64,000 bases of DNA from Nocardia asteroides (lineage in GTDB: Bacteria; Actinomycetota; Actinomycetes; Mycobacteriales; Mycobacteriaceae): assembly GCF_021183625.1 (NCBI RefSeq), contig NZ_CP089214.1, forward strand, positions 4,154,001 through 4,218,000, in the 5' to 3' direction. The notes beneath the pieces are model-generated. The model worked only from the letters and a program-made list of their open reading frames with translations. It did no database searches and was not told the DNA's origin. The translations under genes and the position numbers were made by a program. This document shows, in pieces, positions 34,782 to 43,281 of this stretch (positions are counted from its first letter, which is position 1; each line of letters begins with the position of its first letter).

Positions 34782-36575
34782 TCAGTGCGCGCGGTTCACC
34801 GCGGAGACGACGGCCCGCAGCGAGGCGGTGGTGATCGAGGTGGCGATCCCGACGCCCCACAGCACCCGGTCGCCGACGGCGACCTCGACGTAGGCGGCGG
34901 CCTGCGCGTCGTCACCGGCGGACATGGCGTGCTCGGAGTAGTCCAGCACCTCCACGTCGTAGCCGATCCCGGCCAGTGCGTCGACGAAGGCGGCCAGCGG
35001 GCCGTTGCCGGTGCCGCTGATCTCCTGCTCGACCCCGTCCACCTTGACCACCGCGGAGATGGCGTCGGTGCCGCCGTCGGTCTCGGACGCGGTCACCTTC
35101 TGCCTGATCCGCTCCAGCGGCCGGATCGGGCTCAGGTACTCCTCGTGGAAGACGTCCCACATCTCCTTCGGGGTGACCTCGCCGCCCTCGCCGTCGGTGA
35201 TCTTCTGGATCGCCTGGGAGAACTCGATCTGCAGCCGCCGGGGCAGCTTCAGCCCGTGGTCGGTCTTCATGATGTAGGCGACGCCGCCCTTGCCGGACTG
35301 CGAGTTCACCCGGATGACGGCCTCGTAGGTGCGGCCGACGTCCTTGGGGTCGATCGGCAGGTACGGCACCTCCCAGGTCAGGTCGTCGACGTCGGTGTCG
35401 GCGGCGTCCGCGACCGCCTTCATGGCGTCCAGCCCCTTGTTGATGGCGTCCTGGTGGCTGCCGGAGAACGCCGTGTAGACCAGGTCGCCGCCGTACGGGT
35501 GCCGCTCGTGCACCGGCAGCTGGTTGCAGTACTCGACGGTGCGCCGGATCTCGTCGATGTCGGAGAAGTTGACCTGCGGGTCGATGCCGCGGGAGAACAT
35601 GTTCATCCCCAGCGTCACCAGGCAGACGTTGCCGGTGCGCTCGCCGTTGCCGAACAGGCAGCCCTCGATCCGGTCCGCCCCGGCCTGGTAGCCCAGCTCG
35701 GCGGCGGCCACCGCGGTGCCGCGGTCGTTGTGCGGGTGCAGCGAGAGCACGATCGAATCGCGGCGGGCCAGGTTGCGGCTCATCCACTCGATGGAGTCGG
35801 CGTAGACGTTCGGCGTCGCCATCTCGACGGTGGCGGGCAGGTTGATGATCAGCGGCTTCGCCGGCGTCGGCGCGATGATCGCGGAGACGGCGTCGCAGAC
35901 GTCGAGCGCGTACTCCAGTTCGGTGCCGGTGTAGGACTCCGGGCTGTACTCGTAGCGCCAGGCGGTGTCGGGGTAGCGCTGCTCGATCTCCAGGCACAGC
36001 GCGGCGGCGTCGGTGGCGATTTTCTTGACGGCCGCGCGGTCGGCGCGGAAGACCACCCGCCGCTGCAGGATCGAGGTCGAGTTGTAGAAGTGCACGATCA
36101 CGTTGCCCGCGCCCGCGCAGGCCTCGAAGGTGCGCTCGATCAGCTCGGGGCGGCACTGGGTCAGCACCTGGATGGTGACGTCGTCCGGGATGGCGCCGTC
36201 GGTGATGATCTCGCGGACGAAGTCGAAGTCGGTCTGGCTGGCGGCCGGGAAGCCGACCTCGATCTCCTTGTAGCCCATCCGGACCAGCAGGTCGAACATG
36301 CGGCGCTTGCGGGCCGGGCTCATCGGGTCGATCAGGGCCTGGTTGCCGTCGCGCAGGTCGACGGCGCACCAGCCGGGGGCGACGTCGATGACGCGGTCCG
36401 GCCAGGTGCGGTCCGGCAGCGTGATCGGCTGGACCTCCTCGGCGTACGGCCGGTACCGGAAGGACGGCATGGCGGAGTTCTGCTGCCGGTTCCAGCCGGG
36501 CTGGTCGGCGGGGGCCGGCTTGGCGGGCGCGGTGATGGTGCGCGTACCGGATACGAATGCATCAGCGGGGGACAT
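34782..36575 (-). CDS. leuA: 2-isopropylmalate synthase
   Basis: A 597-residue enzyme that condenses acetyl-CoA with 2-oxoisovalerate, the first committed step of leucine synthesis. The TIM-barrel domain carries DLRDGNQALIDPMSPARK and the metal-site HPHNDRGT. The C-terminal LeuA allosteric domain (SGTGNGPLAAFVDALAGIGYDVEVLDY) binds leucine. M. tuberculosis LeuA is longer because of a tandem repeat insert that is absent here. The ATG at 36575 lies 8 nt after GGAG; the frame extends to 36611 but has no better start. A leader peptide with three Leu codons precedes it, indicating attenuation by leucine. Confidence 0.95.
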   Translation of the reverse strand: MSPADAFVSGTRTITAPAKPAPADQPGWNRQQNSAMPSFRYRPYAEEVQPITLPDRTWPDRVIDVAPGWCAVDLRDGNQALIDPMSPARKRRMFDLLVRMGYKEIEVGFPAASQTDFDFVREIITDGAIPDDVTIQVLTQCRPELIERTFEACAGAGNVIVHFYNSTSILQRRVVFRADRAAVKKIATDAAALCLEIEQRYPDTAWRYEYSPESYTGTELEYALDVCDAVSAIIAPTPAKPLIINLPATVEMATPNVYADSIEWMSRNLARRDSIVLSLHPHNDRGTAVAAAELGYQAGADRIEGCLFGNGERTGNVCLVTLGMNMFSRGIDPQVNFSDIDEIRRTVEYCNQLPVHERHPYGGDLVYTAFSGSHQDAINKGLDAMKAVADAADTDVDDLTWEVPYLPIDPKDVGRTYEAVIRVNSQSGKGGVAYIMKTDHGLKLPRRLQIEFSQAIQKITDGEGGEVTPKEMWDVFHEEYLSPIRPLERIRQKVTASETDGGTDAISAVVKVDGVEQEISGTGNGPLAAFVDALAGIGYDVEVLDYSEHAMSAGDDAQAAAYVEVAVGDRVLWGVGIATSITTASLRAVVSAVNRAH

Positions 36576-36617
36576 GGAATTTTCTCCGTGGGTGTGGTGG
36601 ATCCCAGTCAAGGGGGC

Positions 36618-36653
36618 GACCGGCGCGGCAGAACCCCGCGACGGGAGCCGGTC
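36618..36653 (-). promoter_or_regulatory. Hairpin in the leuA leader
   Basis: GACCGGC (36618-36624) pairs with GCCGGTC (36647-36653), with an inner GCGG/CCGC stem (36625-36628 with 36636-36639). It lies between the leader-peptide stop and the leuA ribosome site, the position of an attenuator structure. A T-run is absent, so it may block translation or form a pseudoknot instead. Confidence 0.5.
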
Positions 36654-36656
36654 CGT

Positions 36657-36698
36657 TCAGACCCCGCCGCGGCGGCCGAGAAGAAGAGCCCGCTGCAT
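36657..36698 (-). CDS. leuA leader peptide (13 residues)
   Basis: The minus strand encodes MQRALLLGRRGGV followed by TGA. Three consecutive leucine codons (CTT CTT CTC) lie at positions 5-7. A -10-like TAAACT at 36709-36714 places the transcript start just upstream of the ATG. The stop is 81 bp from the leuA ATG, with a hairpin between. Ribosome stalling at the Leu codons under leucine shortage would change the downstream structure. Leucine leader peptides before leuA are known from other Actinobacteria; the exact mechanism here is inferred. Confidence 0.72.
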   Translation of the reverse strand: MQRALLLGRRGGV

Positions 36699-36804
36699 GA
36701 TGACCGCGAGTTTACCGCGTCGGGGTGGAGCAGCCAAAGGAGGTCCCGTCTCCGGGTCGTCCACGCACAAGGCTAGCGTTCGAGCCGGAGGGAAGGAACG
36801 CCGC

Positions 36805-37572
36805 ATGACACCGCTGGAAATGCTCGCCGTGCTGGTCGCGGGGATGGCCGCCGGGACCATCAACACGGTGGTCGGCTCCGGCACCCTGATCACCTTCCCG
36901 GTGCTGCTCGCCTTCGGGCTGCCGCCGGTGACGGCGAACGTCTCGAACACCATCGGCCTGGTGCCCGGCTCGATCAGCGGGGTCATCGGCTACCGCGAAG
37001 AGCTGGTGGGGCAGGGCGCGCGGCTGGCCAGGCTCGGGGTCGCCTCGCTGGTCGGCGGGCTGATCGGGGCAGTGCTGCTGCTGCGGCTGCCGGAGGGCGC
37101 GTTCACCGCGATCGTGCCGGTGCTGATCATCCTGGCGCTGATCCTGGTGGTGGTGCAGCCGCGGCTCTCCCGCTGGGTGGCGCGCAGGCGCGAGCGGGGC
37201 GACAGCGCGGCGCCGGAGCACGGCGGGCCGGTGCTGTTCGCGGCGGTCGGCGCCACCGGCATCTACGGCGGGTACTTCGGCGCGGCCCAGGGCGTGCTGC
37301 TCATGGGGCTGCTCGGGGTTTTCGTGCAGGACGATCTGCAGCGGCTGAACGCGGTGAAGAACGTGCTCGCGCTGATCGTGAACGCGGTCGCCGCGGTGTT
37401 CTTCCTCGTGGTCGCGGAGGTGTCGTGGGCGGCGGTCGCGCTGATCGCGGTCGGCTCGATCGTCGGCGGGCAGATCGGGGCGAAGGTGGGGCGGCGGTTG
37501 CCGCCCGCGGTGCTGCGCGGGGTGATCGTCGTGGTCGGGCTGGTCGCGGTCGCCCGGTTGCTGCTCGGCTGA
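36805..37572 (+). CDS. TauE/SafE (TSUP) family permease
   Basis: A 255-residue membrane protein with about eight helices in two repeats. The first repeat has GMAAGTINTVVGSGTLITFPVLL, the second GATGIYGGYFGAAQGVLLMGLLGVF, both typical of the TSUP family, which moves sulfite, sulfoacetate or other anions. The ATG follows GGAGGGAAGGAA. It is divergent from leuA across the leader region. The substrate is unknown. Confidence 0.88.
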   Translation: MTPLEMLAVLVAGMAAGTINTVVGSGTLITFPVLLAFGLPPVTANVSNTIGLVPGSISGVIGYREELVGQGARLARLGVASLVGGLIGAVLLLRLPEGAFTAIVPVLIILALILVVVQPRLSRWVARRRERGDSAAPEHGGPVLFAAVGATGIYGGYFGAAQGVLLMGLLGVFVQDDLQRLNAVKNVLALIVNAVAAVFFLVVAEVSWAAVALIAVGSIVGGQIGAKVGRRLPPAVLRGVIVVVGLVAVARLLLG

Positions 37573-37687
37573 TCCGCCGAACGCGCCGATCGCTACGCGC
37601 CTCGATCGCGCATCGACCCGGCGGGCTGGTCGCCCTTGCCCGCGGCCGGTAACCTTCGCTGCGCCCGAGGACGCAGGAGGTGGCCGG

Positions 37688-39304
37688 GTGGACAGACGCG
37701 CCTTTCTGAAGGCGACCGGGGCGGTGGCGCTCGGCGCGGCCGCCGGCGGCGCGCTCGCGCACGCCCCGGCGACCGCGAACCCGATCTGGGACGGCCTGTT
37801 CCAGGAGTGGGTGCCGGAGATCTTCGCCCCGCTGCCCGACGCCCCCGAGCACTCCGACGCGCTGGTCATCGGCTCCGGTTTCGGCGCCGCCGTCACCGCG
37901 CTGCGGCTGGCCGAGGCCGGCGTCGCCACCACCGTGCTGGAGCGCGGCTCGCGCTGGCCGAACGATCCGCGGCGGGAGATCTTCACCGGCGACGACCTGC
38001 CGGACGGCCGCGGCTTCTGGCACCGCACCACCTTCACCGGGGTCACCAAGGTGCCGATGCAGTTCTCCTCCTTCGGCGGCGTGCTGGACTGCACCGAGTA
38101 CCCGGGCATCGATGTCTGGCGGGCGGCCGCGGTCGGCGGCGGCTCGGTGATCTTCACCGGCGCCATGATCGCGCCGGAGCGCCGCTTCTTCGACGAGGTC
38201 TTCCGCGGCGCCGTCGAGTACGGCGAGCTGGACCGGGTCTACTTCCCCCGGGTGCGCCGGATGCTGCGGCTCAGCCCCATGCCCGCCGACATCTACGGCT
38301 CGTCCCCGTTCACGCACTCCCGCGCCTGGGACGATCAGGTGCGCAAGGCCGGCTACCAGCCGCAGCCCAACGACTCCATCTTCAACTGGGACGTGCTCCG
38401 CGCCGAGCTGAACGGCGGCTCCAAGCCGTCGGCCACGGTGGCGCGGAGCAACCTCGGCAACTCCAACGGCGCCAAGTTCGACCTGAACCAGAACTACCTG
38501 AGGGACGCCGAGGCCACCGGCAACTGCGGGATCTTCCCCGGCCACCGGGTGGATTCGATCGGGCGGGACGGCAGCCGCTACACCGTCGCGCTGACCAAGC
38601 TCGACCCCACCGGCGCCGTGCTCGCCACCCGCACCGTCACCGCGGACCGGCTCTTCCTCGGCGCCGGCTCGATCGGCAGCACCGAGCTGCTGGTCCGCGC
38701 CCAGGCCACCGGCGCGCTGCCGAACCTGAACGAGCACGTCGGCGACGGCTGGGGCACCAACGGCGACGTGGTGCTCGCCCGCGGCGCGAGCTCGCTGGCC
38801 GGGCTCGGCCAGGGCGTGCCGAGCGCGAGCCGCATCCTGGACGAGAGCGCGGTGCCGCTCACCCTGGAGAGCTGGTACATCCCCGGCATCCCGTTCGAGA
38901 CCGGCGCGCTGGCCTCGCTCGGCATGGTGCTCGACCCGGCCCGCACCCGGCTCGGCTACGACGGCGCGACCGGCGAGGTCGGGCTCACCTGGTCGCAGCG
39001 GAACCGGGACGACGTGGTCGCCGCGGCCCGCGCGGTGGACCGGAAGATCGCCGAGCGGGCCGGCGCCATGGTCGAGTACAGCGCGCTCGGCTACGACGCC
39101 AATGCCCTGTTCACCGCGCACCCGCTCGGCGGCGCGGTGCTCGGGAAGGCGACCGACGGCTACGGCCGGGTGGTCGGCCACCCCGGGCTGTACGTGATGG
39201 ACGGCGCGGTGATCCCGGGCAGCACCGGAACGGTGAACCCGTCGCTGACCATCAGCGCGCTGGCCGAACGCAATATCGAGGAGATCATCCGCGCCGGACG
39301 CTGA
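37688..39304 (+). CDS. Tat-exported cholesterol oxidase (GMC family)
   Basis: A 538-residue protein. The twin-arginine signal DRRAFLKATGAVALG runs to AHAPATA near residue 30. FAD fold: LVIGSGFGAAVTALRLAEAG. The sequence follows Streptomyces cholesterol oxidase ChoA throughout. The three active-site residues are conserved: Glu394 in TLESW, His478 in TAHPLGG and Asn517 in GTVNPS. It would oxidise cholesterol and other 3-beta-hydroxysterols to the 4-en-3-one with O2. This is the non-covalent FAD class; no BBE-type FAD domain is seen. The GTG follows GGAGG. The next gene starts 44 bp downstream. Confidence 0.9.
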   Translation: MDRRAFLKATGAVALGAAAGGALAHAPATANPIWDGLFQEWVPEIFAPLPDAPEHSDALVIGSGFGAAVTALRLAEAGVATTVLERGSRWPNDPRREIFTGDDLPDGRGFWHRTTFTGVTKVPMQFSSFGGVLDCTEYPGIDVWRAAAVGGGSVIFTGAMIAPERRFFDEVFRGAVEYGELDRVYFPRVRRMLRLSPMPADIYGSSPFTHSRAWDDQVRKAGYQPQPNDSIFNWDVLRAELNGGSKPSATVARSNLGNSNGAKFDLNQNYLRDAEATGNCGIFPGHRVDSIGRDGSRYTVALTKLDPTGAVLATRTVTADRLFLGAGSIGSTELLVRAQATGALPNLNEHVGDGWGTNGDVVLARGASSLAGLGQGVPSASRILDESAVPLTLESWYIPGIPFETGALASLGMVLDPARTRLGYDGATGEVGLTWSQRNRDDVVAAARAVDRKIAERAGAMVEYSALGYDANALFTAHPLGGAVLGKATDGYGRVVGHPGLYVMDGAVIPGSTGTVNPSLTISALAERNIEEIIRAGR

Positions 39305-39322
39305 GGCGCGGATTACTCTCGG

Positions 39323-39336
39323 CGACAACGTTGTCG
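39323..39336. promoter_or_regulatory. Perfect 14-bp palindrome upstream of the voltage-sensor gene
   Basis: CGACAACGTTGTCG is a perfect dyad that ends 12 nt before the GTG at 39349, just upstream of the Shine-Dalgarno AAGGGA. It lies between the cholesterol oxidase stop and the next start. This is a likely repressor site or a small terminator; the evidence cannot separate them. Confidence 0.5.
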
Positions 39337-39348
39337 AAGGGAAATGAC

Positions 39349-40176
39349 GTGTCCGCTGGCATTCCCGGTCCGGTTCCGCAGGAACCGGAGGACTATCCGC
39401 GCAAGCCGCCCGCGCTCTGGACCGATTTCGCCATGCTGGTGCTGGCGATCGTCTCGGTGGTGCTCGTCGTCTGGATCACCTTCTTCTCGGTGACCCCGGA
39501 GACGCACCGGGTGATCGTGATCCTGGACGTGAGCATCTGCGCGGTCTTCGCCGTCGAGTTTCTCTGGCGCTGGCGCCGCGCGGGCTGGCCGTGGACCTTC
39601 CCCTTCGTCTACTGGTACGAAGTGCTCGGCATGATCCCGGTGACCAGCCCGTTCTTCCGCGCCTTCCGGCTGCTGCGGATCGTGGTGGTGCTGGTCCGGC
39701 TGGCCAGGGTGGCCGACCGCGCCTTCGGCGACCGGGTCACCGCGGCGGTGCTGAACCGCTTCGTCCGCACCATCGTCGAGGTGATCAAGAAGCCGATCAC
39801 GATGGCGGTGCTGGACGAGGTGGCCTGCGCGCTGCGCACCGGGCACTACACCCGCAATATCGCGGCCGCGCTGGAGGAGAACCGCTCCGAGCTGGACGAG
39901 ATGATCGTCGACCTGATCAAGAACGACCCGCAGACCCGCCGGGTGCGCTACCTCCCGTTCCACGACGACATCATCCGGCTGATCGCCGACACCACCTTCC
40001 GGCTCACCTTCCAGGTGCTGGCCGACCCGCGCACCGACGAGCTGGTGGCCGACATGATCCGGGAGAACGTGGACCAGATCCGCCGGGCGCTGGCCGACGG
40101 CGTGAAGGTGGAGCCGTCGGCCTACGGGCCGACCGCCGCCGAGTACTCGGTGCGGCACCGGACCGCGCACCTGTAG
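39349..40176 (+). CDS. Voltage-sensor-domain membrane protein without a pore
   Basis: A 275-residue protein with four hydrophobic segments: S1 about 25-46 (FAMLVLAIVSVVLVVWITFF), S2 about 55-75 (ILDVSICAVFAVEFLWRW), S3 about 84-100 and S4 about 105-125. S4 has arginines at every third position (FRAFRLLRIVV, then LVRLARV), as in voltage sensors. S2 and S3 carry acidic residues (VEFLW, YEVLG). After S4 there is no pore helix or selectivity filter. A 150-residue amphipathic cytoplasmic domain follows (VIKKPITMAVLDEV, later LTFQVLADPRTDELVADMI). The GTG start follows AAGGGA. It could be a proton channel or a voltage-sensing regulator; this is inference. Confidence 0.72.
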   Translation: MSAGIPGPVPQEPEDYPRKPPALWTDFAMLVLAIVSVVLVVWITFFSVTPETHRVIVILDVSICAVFAVEFLWRWRRAGWPWTFPFVYWYEVLGMIPVTSPFFRAFRLLRIVVVLVRLARVADRAFGDRVTAAVLNRFVRTIVEVIKKPITMAVLDEVACALRTGHYTRNIAAALEENRSELDEMIVDLIKNDPQTRRVRYLPFHDDIIRLIADTTFRLTFQVLADPRTDELVADMIRENVDQIRRALADGVKVEPSAYGPTAAEYSVRHRTAHL

Positions 40177-40179
40177 CGG

Positions 40180-41400
40180 TCAGGCCGCGGAGCCGTGCCG
40201 CAGCTGCTCGCGCGGGTCGGCGAAGCGCACCGTCTCGTACCCGATCAGCGCGAGCAGCACCGCGCAGAGCAGGCCGAGCGAGACCAGCGCTGGCAGCGCG
40301 GTCGCGACCGGGGTGAGCGCGAGGAGCAGCACCACCACGACCGCGCGCTGCGTGCCGAACTCCCCGGTGGCGTAGTGCTTCGCGCCGATCAGCCCGACCA
40401 GGAAGAGCACCACGCCGCCGTAGAGGCAGTAGAGCGGGGCGCCGTACAGCGCGTCGTGCAGCGTGTGGTGCGAGGCGTCGCCGACGTAGTACAGCACCTT
40501 CTTCAGCCCGAGCGAGAGCGCGATGATGCCGACGATCATCGGGAAGTGCCAGAAGGTGTAGGAGTTCCGCGCGATCTGGATCTGCCGCTCGCCGGTGGCG
40601 TGCTCCAGCTCGTGCTCGACCGCGATCGCCGCCACGTCGAAGTAGGCCCACCAGAGCAGCCCGGAGATGGCGAGCCCGAGCAGCGCGGCCAGCGCGATCG
40701 GCCAGGAGATGGGCAGCGTCCGCACCCCGATGCCGATCGAGACGATGGACTCGCCCAGCGCGACGATGATGATCAGGCCGTAGCGCTCGGCGAAGTGCCC
40801 CGCCGAGTTGATCCGCCAGCCGTTGCCCGCGACCAGCGTCCACAGGTAGTCGCCCGCGATGGCGGCGAACCAGAGCGCGATCTGCACCGTGCCGTGCGTG
40901 GTCGCGGCGATCAGCAGCAGCGTGGTGCCGATGGTGATCGAGCCGAGCGCCCAGCGCACCACCTGGGTGCGCAGCTGCGAGTCGTCGGCGCTGCAGAGCC
41001 AGAACATGACCAGGTGCACCAGCCGCACCACCAGGTAGGCGATGGCGAAGACCAGCGGCCCGTACCAGCCGCCGGGCAGGTCGTCGAAGGCCTCCGGGAT
41101 GGTGAGCGCCGCGATGAACGCGCCGCCCATGGCGACGAACATGGCCACCCGCATGATGCCCTCGTCGGCCCTGACCACATTGCCGAGCCACGAGTAGGCG
41201 ATCCACACCCACCACATGAGAGCCAGCACCAGCAGCGCGCGGACCAGGTTCTTCGCGCTGGGATCGTCGGCGGCGAGGTCGGTCACCACCGTGAAGGCGA
41301 AGACGAGCACGAGATCGAAGAAGAGTTCGAGCTGGGTGACCGAGGATCCCTCGCTCATCGGCTGCAGCCGCAGCCGCTTGGCACCTGTCATGCCGGACAT
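40180..41400 (-). CDS. ltrA: Low temperature requirement protein A (LtrA) family
   Basis: A 406-residue integral membrane protein with about eleven helices. The LtrA signature VTQLELFFDLVLVFAFT is near the N-terminus, followed by LMWWVWIAYSWLGNVVRADEG and the FAERYGLIIIVALGESIV motif. The family is linked to growth at low temperature in Listeria but its biochemistry is unknown. Starts at 41400 and 41391 are both possible; neither has a good Shine-Dalgarno. It lies 17 bp downstream of the SRPBCC gene on the same strand, so they are probably co-transcribed. Its stop is 3 bp from the convergent voltage-sensor gene. Confidence 0.88.
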   Translation of the reverse strand: MSGMTGAKRLRLQPMSEGSSVTQLELFFDLVLVFAFTVVTDLAADDPSAKNLVRALLVLALMWWVWIAYSWLGNVVRADEGIMRVAMFVAMGGAFIAALTIPEAFDDLPGGWYGPLVFAIAYLVVRLVHLVMFWLCSADDSQLRTQVVRWALGSITIGTTLLLIAATTHGTVQIALWFAAIAGDYLWTLVAGNGWRINSAGHFAERYGLIIIVALGESIVSIGIGVRTLPISWPIALAALLGLAISGLLWWAYFDVAAIAVEHELEHATGERQIQIARNSYTFWHFPMIVGIIALSLGLKKVLYYVGDASHHTLHDALYGAPLYCLYGGVVLFLVGLIGAKHYATGEFGTQRAVVVVLLLALTPVATALPALVSLGLLCAVLLALIGYETVRFADPREQLRHGSAA

Positions 41401-41417
41401 CGTCGCACCGACGGCGC

Positions 41418-41870
41418 TCAGACGGCGGTCTCTACCTCCGGAAATCGCTCCGCGAACTCCGCGAACCGCTCCACCACCTCCTCCTGCGCCCGCTTGTTCT
41501 GGCGGTGGACGAGGAAGCCGGGCAGGGGGAACGGGAGCTGCTGCTCGACGTGCTGCCAGACCTCGGTGCCGTCCGGGCCAGGTGTCACCTCGTACCAGCC
41601 GCGGCCGCGGACGCCGCGGGTGCTGTCCGCGACCTCCCAGGAGCAGCGGCCCGGCGTCCAGCTGTACTCCAGCACCTGGATGTCGGAGCCGCCGGGGAGA
41701 TCGGCGGTGACGAAGACCCGGGCGGGCCGATCGCGCTGGTCCCTGGTCGCCACCCGGACGTCGCTGTAGCTCGACGACCACTCGGGTAGCAGCTCGACCG
41801 CGGCCAGCGCGGCCATCACCTGCTCGGGATCGGCGTCCACGACGATTCGGACATCAGTCTTGGTTCTCAT
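41418..41870 (-). CDS. SRPBCC-family protein
   Basis: A 150-residue START-like protein: TKTDVRIVVDADPEQVMAALAAVELLPEWSSSYSD at the N-terminus (typical SRPBCC strand and helix), with the C-terminal helix QNKRAQEEVVERFAEFAERF. Such proteins bind hydrophobic small molecules. The ATG at 41870 follows GAGGAA at 4 nt; the frame is open to 41954 but the extra part is basic low-complexity sequence. It is upstream of ltrA in the same operon. The ligand is unknown. Confidence 0.8.
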   Translation of the reverse strand: MRTKTDVRIVVDADPEQVMAALAAVELLPEWSSSYSDVRVATRDQRDRPARVFVTADLPGGSDIQVLEYSWTPGRCSWEVADSTRGVRGRGWYEVTPGPDGTEVWQHVEQQLPFPLPGFLVHRQNKRAQEEVVERFAEFAERFPEVETAV

Positions 41871-42038
41871 GCCATTCCTCCGCCCGCGGGGGTACCTCTG
41901 AGCCCGATTGTCACCAAACCGTGACACCGCGTCAATACCGGGGCGAAGTCGCACTATTGCGACCTCGGGCCTGCTCAGAGTCTTTTTCGGTCCTCCGGAA
42001 GGGGCCTCCGGTCGCGGAATCGGCTACCTGGCAAGCGT

Positions 42039-42623
42039 TCAGCTTCCCGGCGGGATCACCAGGAGCCGCTCGACGGCGGCCGCGACGAGTGCGCGGCCCT
42101 GCTCCTCGGTGAAGACCTCCGAGAGCGTGAGCCGCTCCACGATCAACCAGTTCAGCGCCAGATAGAGCAGCAGAACGGTGGTCTCGTCACCGGGCATGCC
42201 CGCTTCCACGTGGGTGCGCACGTTGTGGTCGATATCCGCGCGCACCCGCTCGGTGAGCAGCCTCCGCAACTCCGGCCTGCGAGTGGCCTCCAGCCGCAGT
42301 TCGAGCAGGGCCAGATAGCCGCTGCGGAAAGCCTCGATCCGGTCAACGATCTCGTGCATGAGCCGGGTGACGGTGGCCCGGTCCTTGGGATCCTCGGCGA
42401 GCGGACGGAGGGCCTCGGGGCCCGGCGTGAGCCGCTCGTAGAAGCGGCTGCCCGCCTGGGTGAGCAGGTCGTCGCGGTCGGTGAAGTAGTTGGAGGCGGT
42501 GCCCGCCGGCACCGCGGCCCTGCGGTCGACCGCGCGGAAGGTGAGCCCGCGGGCGCCGTCGTCGGCGAGCACCTCGAGCGCCGCGTCGAGCAGGGCGCTC
42601 CTGCGCTCCGGATTGGTCCGCAT
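42039..42623 (-). CDS. TetR-family transcriptional repressor
   Basis: A 194-residue protein. The helix-turn-helix is at about 8-55 (RRSALLDAALEVLADDGARGLTFRAVDRRAAVPAGTASNYFTDRDDLL). The C-terminal ligand domain has no diagnostic motif. It is divergent from two DHFR-like reductase genes, with two copies of AGTACTAC in the gap, so it probably represses itself and them. The ATG lies next to the shared promoter. Confidence 0.86.
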   Translation of the reverse strand: MRTNPERRSALLDAALEVLADDGARGLTFRAVDRRAAVPAGTASNYFTDRDDLLTQAGSRFYERLTPGPEALRPLAEDPKDRATVTRLMHEIVDRIEAFRSGYLALLELRLEATRRPELRRLLTERVRADIDHNVRTHVEAGMPGDETTVLLLYLALNWLIVERLTLSEVFTEEQGRALVAAAVERLLVIPPGS

Positions 42624-42624
42624 A

Positions 42625-42679
42625 TTGACACCACTCCATCTGTAGTACTACGGTCAAACCACTTCAATCAGAGTACTAC
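42625..42679. promoter_or_regulatory. TetR operator and promoter of the DHFR-like pair
   Basis: On the plus strand a perfect -35 TTGACA (42625-42630) is followed by an 18-bp spacer and TACGGT (42649-42654). The palindrome GTAGTACTAC (42642-42651) covers the spacer and part of the -10. A second AGTACTAC lies at 42672-42679. A repressor bound here would block the promoter. Confidence 0.65.
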
Positions 42680-42693
42680 GAACGGTGGTTCCC

Positions 42694-43257
42694 GTGCGCA
42701 AGCTGGTGTACTACGTGGCCGTCACGCTGGACGGCTATATCGCCGGGCCGGGCGGCGAGTTCGACTTCTTCCCGGTCAGCGCCGAGCAGGGCGCCGCGCT
42801 CAACGCCGACTACCCGGAGTTCGTTCCCACCGCCTTCCGCGGCCGGGCCGGGATCGCCGCCGAGCAGCCGAATGCCCGCTTCGACACGGTCCTGATGGGC
42901 CGCCACACCTATGCGGTGGGCGGTGCCAGCCCGTACGCACACCTCACCCAGTACGTGTTCTCCACGACGCTCGGCGCCGACCCGGACCCGGCGGTGCGGA
43001 CGGTCGGCGGTGATCCCGCCGCCTTCGTCCGCGCGCGCAAGGCCGAAGCCGGCGGCGACCTCTGGCTCTGCGGCGGCGGCGTACTCGCCGCGGCGCTGCT
43101 TCCCGAGATCGACGAGCTGATCCTCAAGACCTACCCGGTGGTCGCGGGCGCGGGCGTGCCGATGATCGCGGGCGGCTTCCGGCCGGGCCAGTTCCGGGCG
43201 GTGCGGCGCCGCGAGTTCGACAACGGCGCGCTGGTCGGCTGGTTCACCCGGGCCTGA
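42694..43257 (+). CDS. DHFR-family (RibD C-terminal-like) reductase, copy 1
   Basis: A 187-residue protein of the dihydrofolate reductase-like RibD_C family. It starts KLVYYVAVTLDGYIAGPGGE and has FDTVLMGRHTYAVGG, DLWLCGGGVLAAALLPEIDELIL and the tail RREFDNGALVGWF. Members bind NADPH but their substrates are mostly unknown. The GTG at 42694 aligns exactly with the start of the paralogue at 43282, which decides it over the GTG at 42685. It lies 24 bp before its paralogue and divergent from TetR. Confidence 0.83.
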   Translation: MRKLVYYVAVTLDGYIAGPGGEFDFFPVSAEQGAALNADYPEFVPTAFRGRAGIAAEQPNARFDTVLMGRHTYAVGGASPYAHLTQYVFSTTLGADPDPAVRTVGGDPAAFVRARKAEAGGDLWLCGGGVLAAALLPEIDELILKTYPVVAGAGVPMIAGGFRPGQFRAVRRREFDNGALVGWFTRA

Positions 43258-43281
43258 GCCCGCAACAGTAAGGAGCACCCC

